DNA of 64,000 bases from JAGRMG01 sp047975215. Its GTDB lineage: Bacteria; Pseudomonadota; Alphaproteobacteria; Rhodobacterales; Rhodobacteraceae. Of the stretch, positions 34,579 to 42,145 are shown piece after piece (positions within the stretch are counted from its first letter, which is position 1; the number at the start of each line of letters is the position of its first letter). Position numbers and translations under genes: made by a program. The notes under the pieces are model-generated. The model worked only from the letters and a program-made list of their open reading frames with translations. It was not told where the DNA came from and did not search any database. Where the stretch lies: assembly GCA_047975215.1 (NCBI GenBank), contig JBKEDD010000042.1, positions 29,363 to 93,362 on the forward strand, read 5' to 3'.

Positions 34579-36087
34579 TCAGATATCGAAGGATACCCCC
34601 TGCGCCAGCGGCAGTTCGGTGGAATAGTTCACCGTGTTGGTTGCCCGGCGCATATACCCCTTCCACGCGTCCGAGCCGGATTCGCGCCCGCCGCCGGTTT
34701 CCTTCTCACCGCCGAACGCGCCGCCGATTTCGGCGCCCGAGGTGCCGATATTGACGTTGGTGATGCCGCAGTCGGACCCCGAGGCACCCATGAAGCGTTC
34801 GGCCTCGCGCATGTCGAGCGTGAAGATCGACGCCGACAGCCCGGCACCGACGGCGTTGTGCATCTCGATCGCCTGCTCCAGCGTGTCGTATTTCATGACA
34901 TAGAGGATCGGCGCGAAGGTCTCCTCGCAGACTATGCCGTCCTGCGCCGGCATCTCGGCCAGGGCGGGACGCGCGTACCAGGCGTTTTCGTCACCGGTCA
35001 TGACGCGCTCGCCGCCGGTAATCGTGCCGCCCTGCTTTCGTGCCGAATCCAGCGCCGATTGCATCGCGTCAAAGGCGGGTTTATCGATCAGCGGCCCGAC
35101 CAGAAAGTCGCCCTCAAGCGGATTGCCGACCCGGACCGAGCCGTAGGCGCGGCGCAGCGGCTCGACCACCTCGTCATAGATGCTGCGATGCACGATCAGG
35201 CGGCGCATCGAGGTGCATCGCTGGCCGGCGGTGCCCATGGCGCCGAAGGCGACGGCGCGCACCGTCATGCCGATATCGGCCGACGGGCAGACGATGCCGG
35301 CGTTGTTGCCGCCCAGTTCGAGGATCGACCGGGCAAAGCGGGCGGCCAGTTTCGGCGCCACGGCGCGCCCCATGCGGGTCGAGCCGGTGGCCGACAGCAG
35401 CGCCACGTCGCGGTGTTCGACCAGGCATTCGCCCAGTTCCGGCCCGCCGACCAGCACCGAAACGAGGTTCTCGGGCGCGTCGCCGAACCGGTCCAGCGCG
35501 CGTTGCAGCACCGCCATCGTCGCCAGCGCGGTCAGCGGCGTCTTTTCCGACGGTTTCCAGATCACCGGGTTGCCGCAGACCAGCGCCAGGGCGGCGTTCC
35601 ACGAGAATACGGCAACGGGAAAGTTGAACGCGGTGATGACACCGACCACACCCAGCGGATGCCATTGTTCCATCATCCGGTGGCCCGGGCGTTCGGTGGC
35701 GATGGTCAGCCCGTATAGCTGGCGCGACAGGCCGACGGCAAAGTCGCATATGTCGATCATCTCCTGTACCTCGCCGGCGCCTTCCGACGGGATCTTGCCC
35801 ACTTCGAGCGAGACCAGCCGGCCCAGATCGTCCTTGGCGGCGCGCAGTTCCTCGCCGAACAGGCGGATCAGCTCGCCGCGCCGCGGCGCCGGCACCTCGC
35901 GCCAAAGCGCGAACGCCTTGCGGGCGCGGCCGATGGCGTCTTCGGCGTCGGCCACGCCGTGGCGCTCAAGGCGCGCGATCTCGGTTCCGGTCAGCGGCGA
36001 TTCGACGCAAAGATCGCCCCCCGTCAGCGATTGGGGCGCCACGCCCAGGCGTTTCAGCACGTCGCGGGTCTGGTCTGCTATGGTCAT
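34579..36087 (-). CDS. ALDH7-family semialdehyde dehydrogenase (aminoadipate-semialdehyde type)
   Basis: 502 residues from the ATG at 36087. The frame extends 27 codons further, but that part overlaps an inverted repeat and lacks family character. The general base is Glu257 (ILELGGNNAGIV) and the nucleophile Cys291 (GTAGQRCTSMRR). The C-terminal blocks NVNIGTSGAEIGGAFGGEK and GGGRESGSDAWKGYMRRATN are diagnostic of ALDH7 (antiquitin/AmaB). The family oxidises L-2-aminoadipate-6-semialdehyde in lysine catabolism. No lysine-pathway genes adjoin it, so the physiological aldehyde is not certain. Confidence 0.87.
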   Translation of the reverse strand: MTIADQTRDVLKRLGVAPQSLTGGDLCVESPLTGTEIARLERHGVADAEDAIGRARKAFALWREVPAPRRGELIRLFGEELRAAKDDLGRLVSLEVGKIPSEGAGEVQEMIDICDFAVGLSRQLYGLTIATERPGHRMMEQWHPLGVVGVITAFNFPVAVFSWNAALALVCGNPVIWKPSEKTPLTALATMAVLQRALDRFGDAPENLVSVLVGGPELGECLVEHRDVALLSATGSTRMGRAVAPKLAARFARSILELGGNNAGIVCPSADIGMTVRAVAFGAMGTAGQRCTSMRRLIVHRSIYDEVVEPLRRAYGSVRVGNPLEGDFLVGPLIDKPAFDAMQSALDSARKQGGTITGGERVMTGDENAWYARPALAEMPAQDGIVCEETFAPILYVMKYDTLEQAIEMHNAVGAGLSASIFTLDMREAERFMGASGSDCGITNVNIGTSGAEIGGAFGGEKETGGGRESGSDAWKGYMRRATNTVNYSTELPLAQGVSFDI

Positions 36088-36117
36088 CCTGTCGGTCTCC
36101 GGCCTTGGAAATTCGCG

Positions 36118-36169
36118 CTTGGGCATGGCGTGGCGGGTCGATTCCCGTATTTCGCGCGCCATGCCCAAG
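36118..36169. repeat. 13-bp perfect inverted repeat upstream of the ALDH7 gene
   Basis: CTTGGGCATGGCG (36118-36130) and CGCCATGCCCAAG (36157-36169) are exact complements separated by 26 bp. The repeat starts 31 bp upstream of the ALDH7 start, between that gene and the LysR gene, both minus-strand. It could be an operator with arms 39 bp apart or fold as a 5'-leader hairpin. Confidence 0.5.
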
Positions 36170-36189
36170 ACTAGGCCAGGACCGGGTTT

Positions 36190-36210
36190 TGCCGAAATGT
36201 TCTTTCGGCA
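36190..36210 (-). terminator. hairpin after the LysR gene
   Basis: TGCCGAAA (36190-36197) and TTTCGGCA (36203-36210) form a perfect 8-bp stem with a 5-nt loop, 16 bp beyond the lysR stop in its direction of transcription. The sequence that follows is A-rich rather than U-rich in the transcript, so termination strength is uncertain. Confidence 0.42.
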
Positions 36211-36225
36211 GGCTCAGATGCAGGA

Positions 36226-37152
36226 TCAGAATGAAGGCGTATCCGAGGCCTCGGCATCCCCGCTGCCCGGGATCAGCGACTTCATCCAGTCCGCGAAGAC
36301 CTGCGCGCCGGGCGATGCGGTCGCGCTGCCGGTGACGATATAATAGCTGTTGACGGTCTGCATGCGCCGGTCGTCAAGCTGAATCAGCGTCCCCTCCGCC
36401 AGTTCCTGTTCGATCAGATAGGACGGCAGCAGAGCCGCGCCCAACCCGTGCACAGCCCCGGCGATGATCATCGTGAACTGATCGAAGACCTGGCCGGCAA
36501 AGACCTGGTCGCGGTCCAGACCGCAAGCGCCGAACCAGTCGCTCCAGGCGAAGGGACGGGTTTCGAGATGCAGAAGCGGCGCACGGGCCAGGGTGTCGGG
36601 GCCGGTTATGCCGTGTACGCGGGCAAACCCGGGCGCGGCGACGGCAAGAAGGGTTTCGTCGCAAAGATGGCGCATCTGCGCGCCGGGCCAGTCGCGCTGG
36701 CCGAAATGGATGGCCATGTCGAACCGTTCCTCGGCCAGGTCGAACGGCGCCGTGCGGGCCGACAGGCTGATGCGGATGTCGGGCTGGCGGCGGGCGAAGT
36801 CGGGCAGGCGCGGAATCAGCCAGCGGCTGGCGAAGGTCGGCAACACGGCGACCCGCAGCGCGCCGCCCTGATCGCCTGCCGTTATCGCCCGGAACACCGT
36901 CTGGCGCAGGCGTTCGAGGTCGGTTGCAAGCTGTCCCGCCAGATCGCGCCCGGCCCTGTTCAGCACGACCCGCCGGCCAGCGCGGTGGAACAGATCGGTA
37001 CCCACGATGCGTTCCAGTTCGCGCACCTGACGGCTGATGGCGCTCTGGCTCAGGTGCAATTCCTCACCGGCCAGGGTAAAGCTCTCGTGGCGCGCGGCCG
37101 CTTCAAAGCTGCGCAGGACGGCGTGGGAAGGCAGGTGGCGCCTGGGGGTCAT
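36226..37152 (-). CDS. LysR-family regulator, GcvA-like
   Basis: 308 residues. The N-terminal helix-turn-helix reads LRSFEAAARHESFTLAGEEL followed by HLSQSAISRQVRELE (about residues 13-47). The effector domain includes GALRVAVLPTFASRWLIPRLPDF, the segment typical of the GcvA subgroup. It is divergent, across 246 bp, from the fused E1/acyltransferase pair, which is the usual arrangement for a LysR activator and its target. It could also affect the ALDH7 gene downstream on the same strand. The ligand is unknown. Confidence 0.9.
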   Translation of the reverse strand: MTPRRHLPSHAVLRSFEAAARHESFTLAGEELHLSQSAISRQVRELERIVGTDLFHRAGRRVVLNRAGRDLAGQLATDLERLRQTVFRAITAGDQGGALRVAVLPTFASRWLIPRLPDFARRQPDIRISLSARTAPFDLAEERFDMAIHFGQRDWPGAQMRHLCDETLLAVAAPGFARVHGITGPDTLARAPLLHLETRPFAWSDWFGACGLDRDQVFAGQVFDQFTMIIAGAVHGLGAALLPSYLIEQELAEGTLIQLDDRRMQTVNSYYIVTGSATASPGAQVFADWMKSLIPGSGDAEASDTPSF

Positions 37153-37398
37153 GGCGGCGGTGTCCGTTCGGCTCGGGTAGGGCTTTCATGCCTTTTAGTC
37201 ATTTGAGTGTCCGAAATCCACGCTTAACCCGGGCCGGATTGTGCGTAAGACACGGCGTTGGAGACCGCGCCCGAAACGGCGCCCGACCGCAATCGCGTGC
37301 AGGGTCGCTTTTGGGCCCACGCTGCGCGCGGGGTCTTGCGGGCGGTGCGCGCAGCGGATCAACTGGGCGGCAAGCGGGCCGAAGGGAAGGATACGGGA

Positions 37399-39618
37399 AT
37401 GGACCGGGCCGACGTGGTTCACGACAACTTTCTGCGCCGTGTCGGCGCGGGCGATTTTCCCGCCCCGGCCAGCGCGCGGCGCGCCGCCGATGCCGGGCTT
37501 GGCCCGGCGGCCCTCGCGGGCCTGTTTCTTGCCCAGTCGCAAAGCCGCCACCTCGACCGGCACGCGCGAAAGCTCCAGGCGCGCGGCCAGGCGTTCTATA
37601 CCATCGGATCGTCGGGCCACGAGGGCAACGCCGCGGTCGCGGCGGCGCTGCGCCCGACAGATCCGGCGTTTCTGCACTACCGCAGCGGTGCATTTCAGGT
37701 CGCCCGCGCGGCGCAGGTTCCGGGCCAGACCCCGGTCTGGGACATGGCGCTGAGCTTCGCATCCTCGTCCGAAGACCCGATCTCGGGGGGGCGGCACAAG
37801 GTTCTCGGCTCCAAGGCGCTGAACATTCCGCCGCAGACCTCGACCATCGCCAGCCACCTGCCCAAGGCCGTCGGTGTCGCGCATTCGCTGGGGCTGGCGC
37901 GGCGCAACCGGCCCGAACACATGGAATGGCCAGAAGATTCGGTGGTGCTGGCCAGTTTCGGCGATGCCTCGCTGAACCACTCCACCACCCAGGGCGCGCT
38001 GAACAGCGCCGGCTGGACCGCCTGGCAAAGCGTGCCGCTGCCGCTGATCTTCCTGTGCGAGGACAACGGCATCGGCATTTCCACCAAGTCGCCGCGCGGG
38101 TGGGTCGCTGCCAATGCGATGCACCGCCCCGGACTGCGCTATTTCGCCTGCAACGGTGTCGACGCGGTCGACACCTATGCCTGCGCCCGCGAGGTTGCCG
38201 ACTGGGTGCGCCTCCAGCGCAAGCCGGCATTCCTGCACATGGGCTGCGTGCGCCTTTACGGCCATGCCGGCGCCGATGTGCAGACCGCCTATCTGTCGCG
38301 CGAGGAGGTCGAGGCAAACGAGGCCGACGACCCGCTTTTGCACAGCGCGCGGCGCCTGGTTGAGGAGGCCGGGCTGAGTGCCGGCGAGGTTCTGGAGATC
38401 TACACCCAGACCGATGCCCGCGTGGGCGCCGTCGCCGAACAGGCGATTGCCCGCCCCCGGCTGGAAACCGCCGCCGGGGTTATGGCCTCGATCGTGCCCC
38501 CGGCCCGCAAGGCCGCCACCGGCAACGGCCCGGCGCCGGGCGTGCGCGCGGCCGCGTTCGGCGCCGCCGATATGCGCGCCGCGGGCGAACCCCAGCACAT
38601 GGCGAAACTGATCAACTTCGCCATGACCGATCTGATGCTCGAAATCCCCGAACTGGTCATGATGGGCGAGGACGTGGGCCGCAAGGGCGGGGTCTATGGC
38701 GTGACGCAGAAACTGCACGCCCGGTTCGGCCCGGCCCGCATGATCGACACGCTGCTTGACGAACAATCGATCCTCGGCCTGGCTATCGGCATGGCGCAGA
38801 ACGGGTTCCTGCCGATGCCCGAGATCCAGTTCCTTGCCTATCTGCACAATGCCGAGGACCAGCTGCGCGGCGAGGCAGCGACGCTGCCGTTCTTTTCGAA
38901 CGGGCAATACGCCAACCCGATGGTGCTGCGCATCGCCGGACTGGGCTATCAGCGCGGCTTTGGCGGGCATTTCCATAACGACAATTCACTGGCGGTGCTG
39001 CGCGACATTCCGGGGCTGATGATCGCCTGCCCCTCGAACGGGCGCGATGCGGTGCTGATGCTGCGCGAGGCGGTGCGCCTGGCGCGCGAGGAACAGCGCA
39101 TCGTGGCGATGGTCGAGCCCATCGCGCTTTACATGACGCGCGATCTGCACGAACCGGGCGACGGCGGCTGGATGCATCTCTATCCGCAACCCGGCGAGGC
39201 GGCGCCGATAGCTCCCGGCGATGTCGGCGTGACCGGGTCGGGTACGGATCTGGCCATCGTGACCTATGGTAACGGCGTTTACCTGTCGCGCCAGGCGCGG
39301 CGCGCGCTGCGCGAGGCGCACGGTCTGGATGTACGCATCGTCGATATGCGCTGGCTGGCGCCCTTGCCGGCCGGGGCGATCCTTGCGGCACTGGAAGGCT
39401 GCGGCGCGGTTCTGGTGGTCGATGAATGCCGCCGCACCGGATCGCAAAGCGAGGCGCTGATGACGATGCTGGCTGAAAGCGGCATCGCCCGTTGCGCCCG
39501 CGTCACCGCCGAGGACAGTTTCATCGCCACAGGTCCGGCCTATGCCGCGACGCTGCCTTCGGTGGCGGGCATCACGCAGGCGGCGGTGGCGCTGATCGGC
39601 GGGGAGGGTGCGCGATGA
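37399..39618 (+). CDS. thiamine-diphosphate 2-oxoacid dehydrogenase E1, alpha and beta fused
   Basis: 739 residues from the ATG at 37399, with GGGAAGGATACGGG just upstream; an in-frame ATG at 37258 gives a basic low-complexity extension and is rejected. The alpha half (about 1-380) has FYTIGSSGHEGNAAVAAALR and the TPP/Mg motif GDASLNHSTTQGALN (188-202). The beta half (about 390-739) has MGEDVGRKGGVYGVTQKL, EIQFLAYLHNAEDQLRGEAA and VVDECRRTGSQSEA. It resembles branched-chain 2-oxoacid decarboxylases. No E2 or E3 gene is nearby. The next gene is a FabD-like acyltransferase joined by ATGA, which suggests the acyl group is handed to an unusual acceptor. Confidence 0.87.
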   Translation: MDRADVVHDNFLRRVGAGDFPAPASARRAADAGLGPAALAGLFLAQSQSRHLDRHARKLQARGQAFYTIGSSGHEGNAAVAAALRPTDPAFLHYRSGAFQVARAAQVPGQTPVWDMALSFASSSEDPISGGRHKVLGSKALNIPPQTSTIASHLPKAVGVAHSLGLARRNRPEHMEWPEDSVVLASFGDASLNHSTTQGALNSAGWTAWQSVPLPLIFLCEDNGIGISTKSPRGWVAANAMHRPGLRYFACNGVDAVDTYACAREVADWVRLQRKPAFLHMGCVRLYGHAGADVQTAYLSREEVEANEADDPLLHSARRLVEEAGLSAGEVLEIYTQTDARVGAVAEQAIARPRLETAAGVMASIVPPARKAATGNGPAPGVRAAAFGAADMRAAGEPQHMAKLINFAMTDLMLEIPELVMMGEDVGRKGGVYGVTQKLHARFGPARMIDTLLDEQSILGLAIGMAQNGFLPMPEIQFLAYLHNAEDQLRGEAATLPFFSNGQYANPMVLRIAGLGYQRGFGGHFHNDNSLAVLRDIPGLMIACPSNGRDAVLMLREAVRLAREEQRIVAMVEPIALYMTRDLHEPGDGGWMHLYPQPGEAAPIAPGDVGVTGSGTDLAIVTYGNGVYLSRQARRALREAHGLDVRIVDMRWLAPLPAGAILAALEGCGAVLVVDECRRTGSQSEALMTMLAESGIARCARVTAEDSFIATGPAYAATLPSVAGITQAAVALIGGEGAR

Positions 39619-40643
39619 CCCGCAGGCGCGCCCTGGTGATCGCCCCCGGGCGGGGCACCTACAACAAGGAAGAGCTTGGCTATCTCGCACGCCATCACGG
39701 CGCGCGGGGCGACATGCTGGCCCGGTTCGACGCGCTGCGGCGGCAGGCCGGGCAGGCGGGTGTCAGCGAACTGGACGGGGCGGCACGGTTTACCGTGTCG
39801 CGCTACAGCCGGGGCGACAACGCCTCGGCGCTGATCCATGCCTGCGCGGTGGCCGATTTCGACGCCATCGACCGCGATGCCTATGACATCGTCGCCGTGA
39901 CCGGCAATTCGATGGGCTGGTACGTCGCGCTGGCCTGCGGCGGCGCGCTGGATGAGGCGGGCGGGTTCACGCTGACCAACACCATGGGCACGCTGATGCA
40001 GCAGGCGCTGATCGGCGGGCAGATGATCTATCCCTTCGTCGATGCGGACTGGCGCGAGATTCCGGGCCGGCGGGATGAAATCCTGACCCTGATCGAACGC
40101 ACCGAGGGCTTGTATCTGTCCATCATGCTGGGCGGCATGCTGGTTCTGGCCGGAAACGAGGCTGCGCTGGATCATGCCGAGCGGCAATTGCCCCGGGTAC
40201 AGGAGCGGTTTCCGATGCGGCTGGCAAATCATGCCGCGTTTCACACGCCGTTGCAGGGGCCGGTCTCGGACCGCGGCAAGGCGGCGCTGCCCCTTGCGAT
40301 GTTCCGCGCGCCAGAACTGGCGCTGATCGACGGGCGCGGACAGATCTGGTGGCGCCATGCCACCGACCCCGAAGCCCTTCGCGACTACACGCTGGGCCAT
40401 CAGGTGGTCGCGCCCTACGATTTCACCGGAGCCGTGCGCACGGGGCTGCGCGAATTCGCCCCCGATGTCGTCATCGTGCTGGGGCCGGGGCGCACGCTGG
40501 GCGGGGCCGTCGTGCAATCGCTGATCGGCTGCGGCTGGCAGGGGCTGGAGGGCAAGGCCGATTTCCAGGCCCGCAACCGGGATCGGCCAATGATCCTGTC
40601 CATGGGCGTGGACGAGCAGCGCGAACAGGTCGTGGCCGGCTGA
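39615..40643 (+). CDS. FabD-like acyltransferase (acyl-carrier S-acyltransferase family)
   Basis: 342 residues from the ATG at 39615 (ATGA overlap with the E1 gene). The fold is recognisable from VIAPGRGTYNKEEL (in place of FabD PGQGSQ), the nucleophile elbow VTGNSMGWYVAL (in place of GHSLGEY), the histidine in NHAAFHTPLQ and the late VVIVLGPGRTLGG. Aligning without gaps from the active serine, E. coli FabD Arg117, which holds the malonyl carboxylate, is Met here (TNTMGTLMQ). It therefore probably transfers a neutral acyl group, perhaps one produced by the adjacent E1. The acceptor is unknown. Confidence 0.75.
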   Translation: MTRRRALVIAPGRGTYNKEELGYLARHHGARGDMLARFDALRRQAGQAGVSELDGAARFTVSRYSRGDNASALIHACAVADFDAIDRDAYDIVAVTGNSMGWYVALACGGALDEAGGFTLTNTMGTLMQQALIGGQMIYPFVDADWREIPGRRDEILTLIERTEGLYLSIMLGGMLVLAGNEAALDHAERQLPRVQERFPMRLANHAAFHTPLQGPVSDRGKAALPLAMFRAPELALIDGRGQIWWRHATDPEALRDYTLGHQVVAPYDFTGAVRTGLREFAPDVVIVLGPGRTLGGAVVQSLIGCGWQGLEGKADFQARNRDRPMILSMGVDEQREQVVAG

Positions 40644-40750
40644 CAGGTAGCCGCCCCGGTGGCGCGGACCCGCAATTCGATACATCGAAATCCGGGCACG
40701 ACCGAGGTTCGCGCCCGGCCCCGAGGGTGGGCGCGGACCTGATCGCGGGA

Positions 40751-40799
40751 CGATCCGGGGGCAATTGATAGATATTGCGAACTCTGGATTCGGGTGACC
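40751..40799 (+). repeat. dispersed ~49-bp intergenic repeat, copy A
   Basis: It matches copy B at 46328-46376 at 39 of 49 positions by hand alignment, including the first 14 bases (CGATCCGGGGGCAA) and the end TTCGGGTGAC. It lies downstream of the FabD-like gene. Function unknown; it may be a family-wide intergenic element. Confidence 0.5.
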
Positions 40800-40845
40800 G
40801 GGGCGAAGGACTGCGCGTTCCGGCCCGGACAAGGGGCGCCCGGTA

Positions 40846-40882
40846 TTGCCATATGGCAGCATGTGCATTATATAGTGCCATA
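40846..40882 (+). promoter_or_regulatory. promoter and operator of the Xre/RES operon
   Basis: TTGCCA (40846-40851), 17 bp and TATATA (40869-40874) form a good sigma70-like promoter. The 12-bp palindrome TGCCATATGGCA (40847-40858) overlaps the -35, and a further TGCCATA half-site (40876-40882) lies just after the -10. AAGGAGAG at 40882-40889 is the ribosome-binding site. The layout is typical of toxin-antitoxin autorepression. Confidence 0.65.
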
Positions 40883-40893
40883 AGGAGAGTCCC

Positions 40894-41304
40894 ATGTCGC
40901 TGCAACCGCTTGAAACCAGTGCGCAGGATTTCGACGCCGATCCGATCACCGATGCGGAAGGCGCTGCCATGTTGCGCGCCGTCCTCACGCTGTTTGGCAA
41001 ATGGGACATCACCGACGAACAGGCTGCGACGCTTCTGGATCTGGGGCTGCGGACCTATCGGCGCTGGAAGACCGGACAGCCCGGGCGGCTCGACCGCGAT
41101 ACCAGGGCGCGGCTGTCCAACATCCTTGGTATCCACAAGGCGTTGCGCATTCTCTTTAGCGAACCGCGCCGCGCCTATGCCTGGGTCAAGGCGCCAAACG
41201 CTGCGTTCGCGGGCGAAACCGCGCTTGCGATCATGCTGCGGGGCGAACTGACCGATCTCATGCGGGTGCGCCGCTATCTCGACGCCGAGCGCGGCGCCTG
41301 GTGA
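40894..41304 (+). CDS. Xre/MbcA/ParS-family antitoxin of a RES system
   Basis: 136 residues. The N-terminal Xre-like helix-turn-helix (about 45-75: DEQAATLLDLGLRTYRRWKTG) is followed by the toxin-binding domain: RARLSNILGIHKALRILF, then RAYAWVKAPNAAFAGETAL. The last is the conserved W-x-x-x-P-N-x-x-F-x-G block of DUF2384. It would neutralise the RES protein encoded next and repress the operon through the TGCCATA sites upstream. Stop and downstream start overlap (GTGA), as is usual in these pairs. Confidence 0.88.
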   Translation: MSLQPLETSAQDFDADPITDAEGAAMLRAVLTLFGKWDITDEQAATLLDLGLRTYRRWKTGQPGRLDRDTRARLSNILGIHKALRILFSEPRRAYAWVKAPNAAFAGETALAIMLRGELTDLMRVRRYLDAERGAW

Positions 41305-42011
41305 TCTCGCCCCGCGCCGTTCCCGTCACGCACCTGCACTGGCAACGCGGCGTCCGCATTATCCGCAGCGTGCATCCCCCTATCGACCTGTTCGAGGATA
41401 TCGCCGACCCCGAAGACTGGCCGCTGCTGATCGCTGCCGAGCAGAAGACGAACCCGCGGCTGATGGAGAGTATCGGCAATCTTGACCTGATCCCGCCCGC
41501 GCGCCGCGTCGCGGGGCCGGGGGCAAGCTTTCTGATGGCGCCGTTCACGCATACCAGCCCGGACCGCCCGAGCCGGTTTTCCGATGGCCGTCTGGGGGTT
41601 CTGTATGTCGCAGCCGATTTCGAGACGGCGGTGCATGAAACCATACACCATCACGCGCGATTCATGGCCGCGACCGAGCAACCGCCGGGCTGGACATCGC
41701 AATTTCGCGAACTGGCGATCGAGGTTCAGGCCCCTTTGCATGACATCCGGGGGCTGGGCAGGGAGGTGCGGCATCTGCTTGATCCGGACGACTACGCCGC
41801 CGCGCAGGACTTTGGGGCAAGGCTCAGGGCGGCGGGCGGTCAGGGTATCGTCTATCCCAGCGTGCGCGCGCCCGGCGATTGCGCCGGGCTGTTCTTTCCC
41901 GATCTGGCGCGCAACCCGGTACAGCGCCGGCATCTGGATTATCACTGGAACGGCACTTCGGTCGATCTGGTGCGCGACCAGGCAACCCGCGAGGTGTTTC
42001 GCGTGGTATGA
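41301..42011 (+). CDS. RES-domain toxin (NAD+-degrading family)
   Basis: 236 residues from a GTG at 41301 overlapping the antitoxin stop. The family-defining residues are visible: Arg92 in RFSDGRLGVLYVA, Glu113 in TAVHETIHHHARF, and the serine in GIVYPSVRAPGDC (about residue 189). RES toxins have an ADP-ribosyltransferase-like fold; characterised members deplete NAD+ and halt growth. All catalytic positions look intact, so the toxin should be active. RES/Xre pairs occur both in mobile DNA and in stable chromosomal positions; no mobility genes are seen here. Confidence 0.88.
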   Translation: MISPRAVPVTHLHWQRGVRIIRSVHPPIDLFEDIADPEDWPLLIAAEQKTNPRLMESIGNLDLIPPARRVAGPGASFLMAPFTHTSPDRPSRFSDGRLGVLYVAADFETAVHETIHHHARFMAATEQPPGWTSQFRELAIEVQAPLHDIRGLGREVRHLLDPDDYAAAQDFGARLRAAGGQGIVYPSVRAPGDCAGLFFPDLARNPVQRRHLDYHWNGTSVDLVRDQATREVFRVV

Positions 42012-42085
42012 GGCGGTCGTGGCGCGACCCCGGCGTTGTGCCGCCCCGGGCTCGGGCGGGCGCGAGAAAAACGCAGCCACGCATC

Positions 42086-42116
42086 TTGACCTTCCAGTGA
42101 GTGGAAGGCCTATCTG
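42086..42116 (+). promoter_or_regulatory. CueR-type copper-responsive promoter
   Basis: TTGACC (42086-42091) and TATCTG (42111-42116) are separated by 19 bp, the overlong spacer typical of MerR-family promoters. The spacer holds the dyad CCTTCCA-GTGAG-TGGAAGG (42090-42108), matching the CueR box. It lies 30 bp upstream of copA, whose operon includes cueR. Confidence 0.85.
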
Positions 42117-42145
42117 AGGGTGATCCGTCAGAAGGGGGCCGCACC

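Noticed and set aside
36131..36156. GGGTCGATTCCC sequence resembling a tRNA T-arm
   Set aside because: No acceptor, D-arm or anticodon arm can be drawn around it within a normal tRNA length; it is the spacer of the 13-bp inverted repeat.
37258..37398. N-terminal extension of the fused E1 protein from the ATG at 37258
   Set aside because: The extra 47 residues are basic and unlike the family, and a strong SD sits just before the ATG at 37399.
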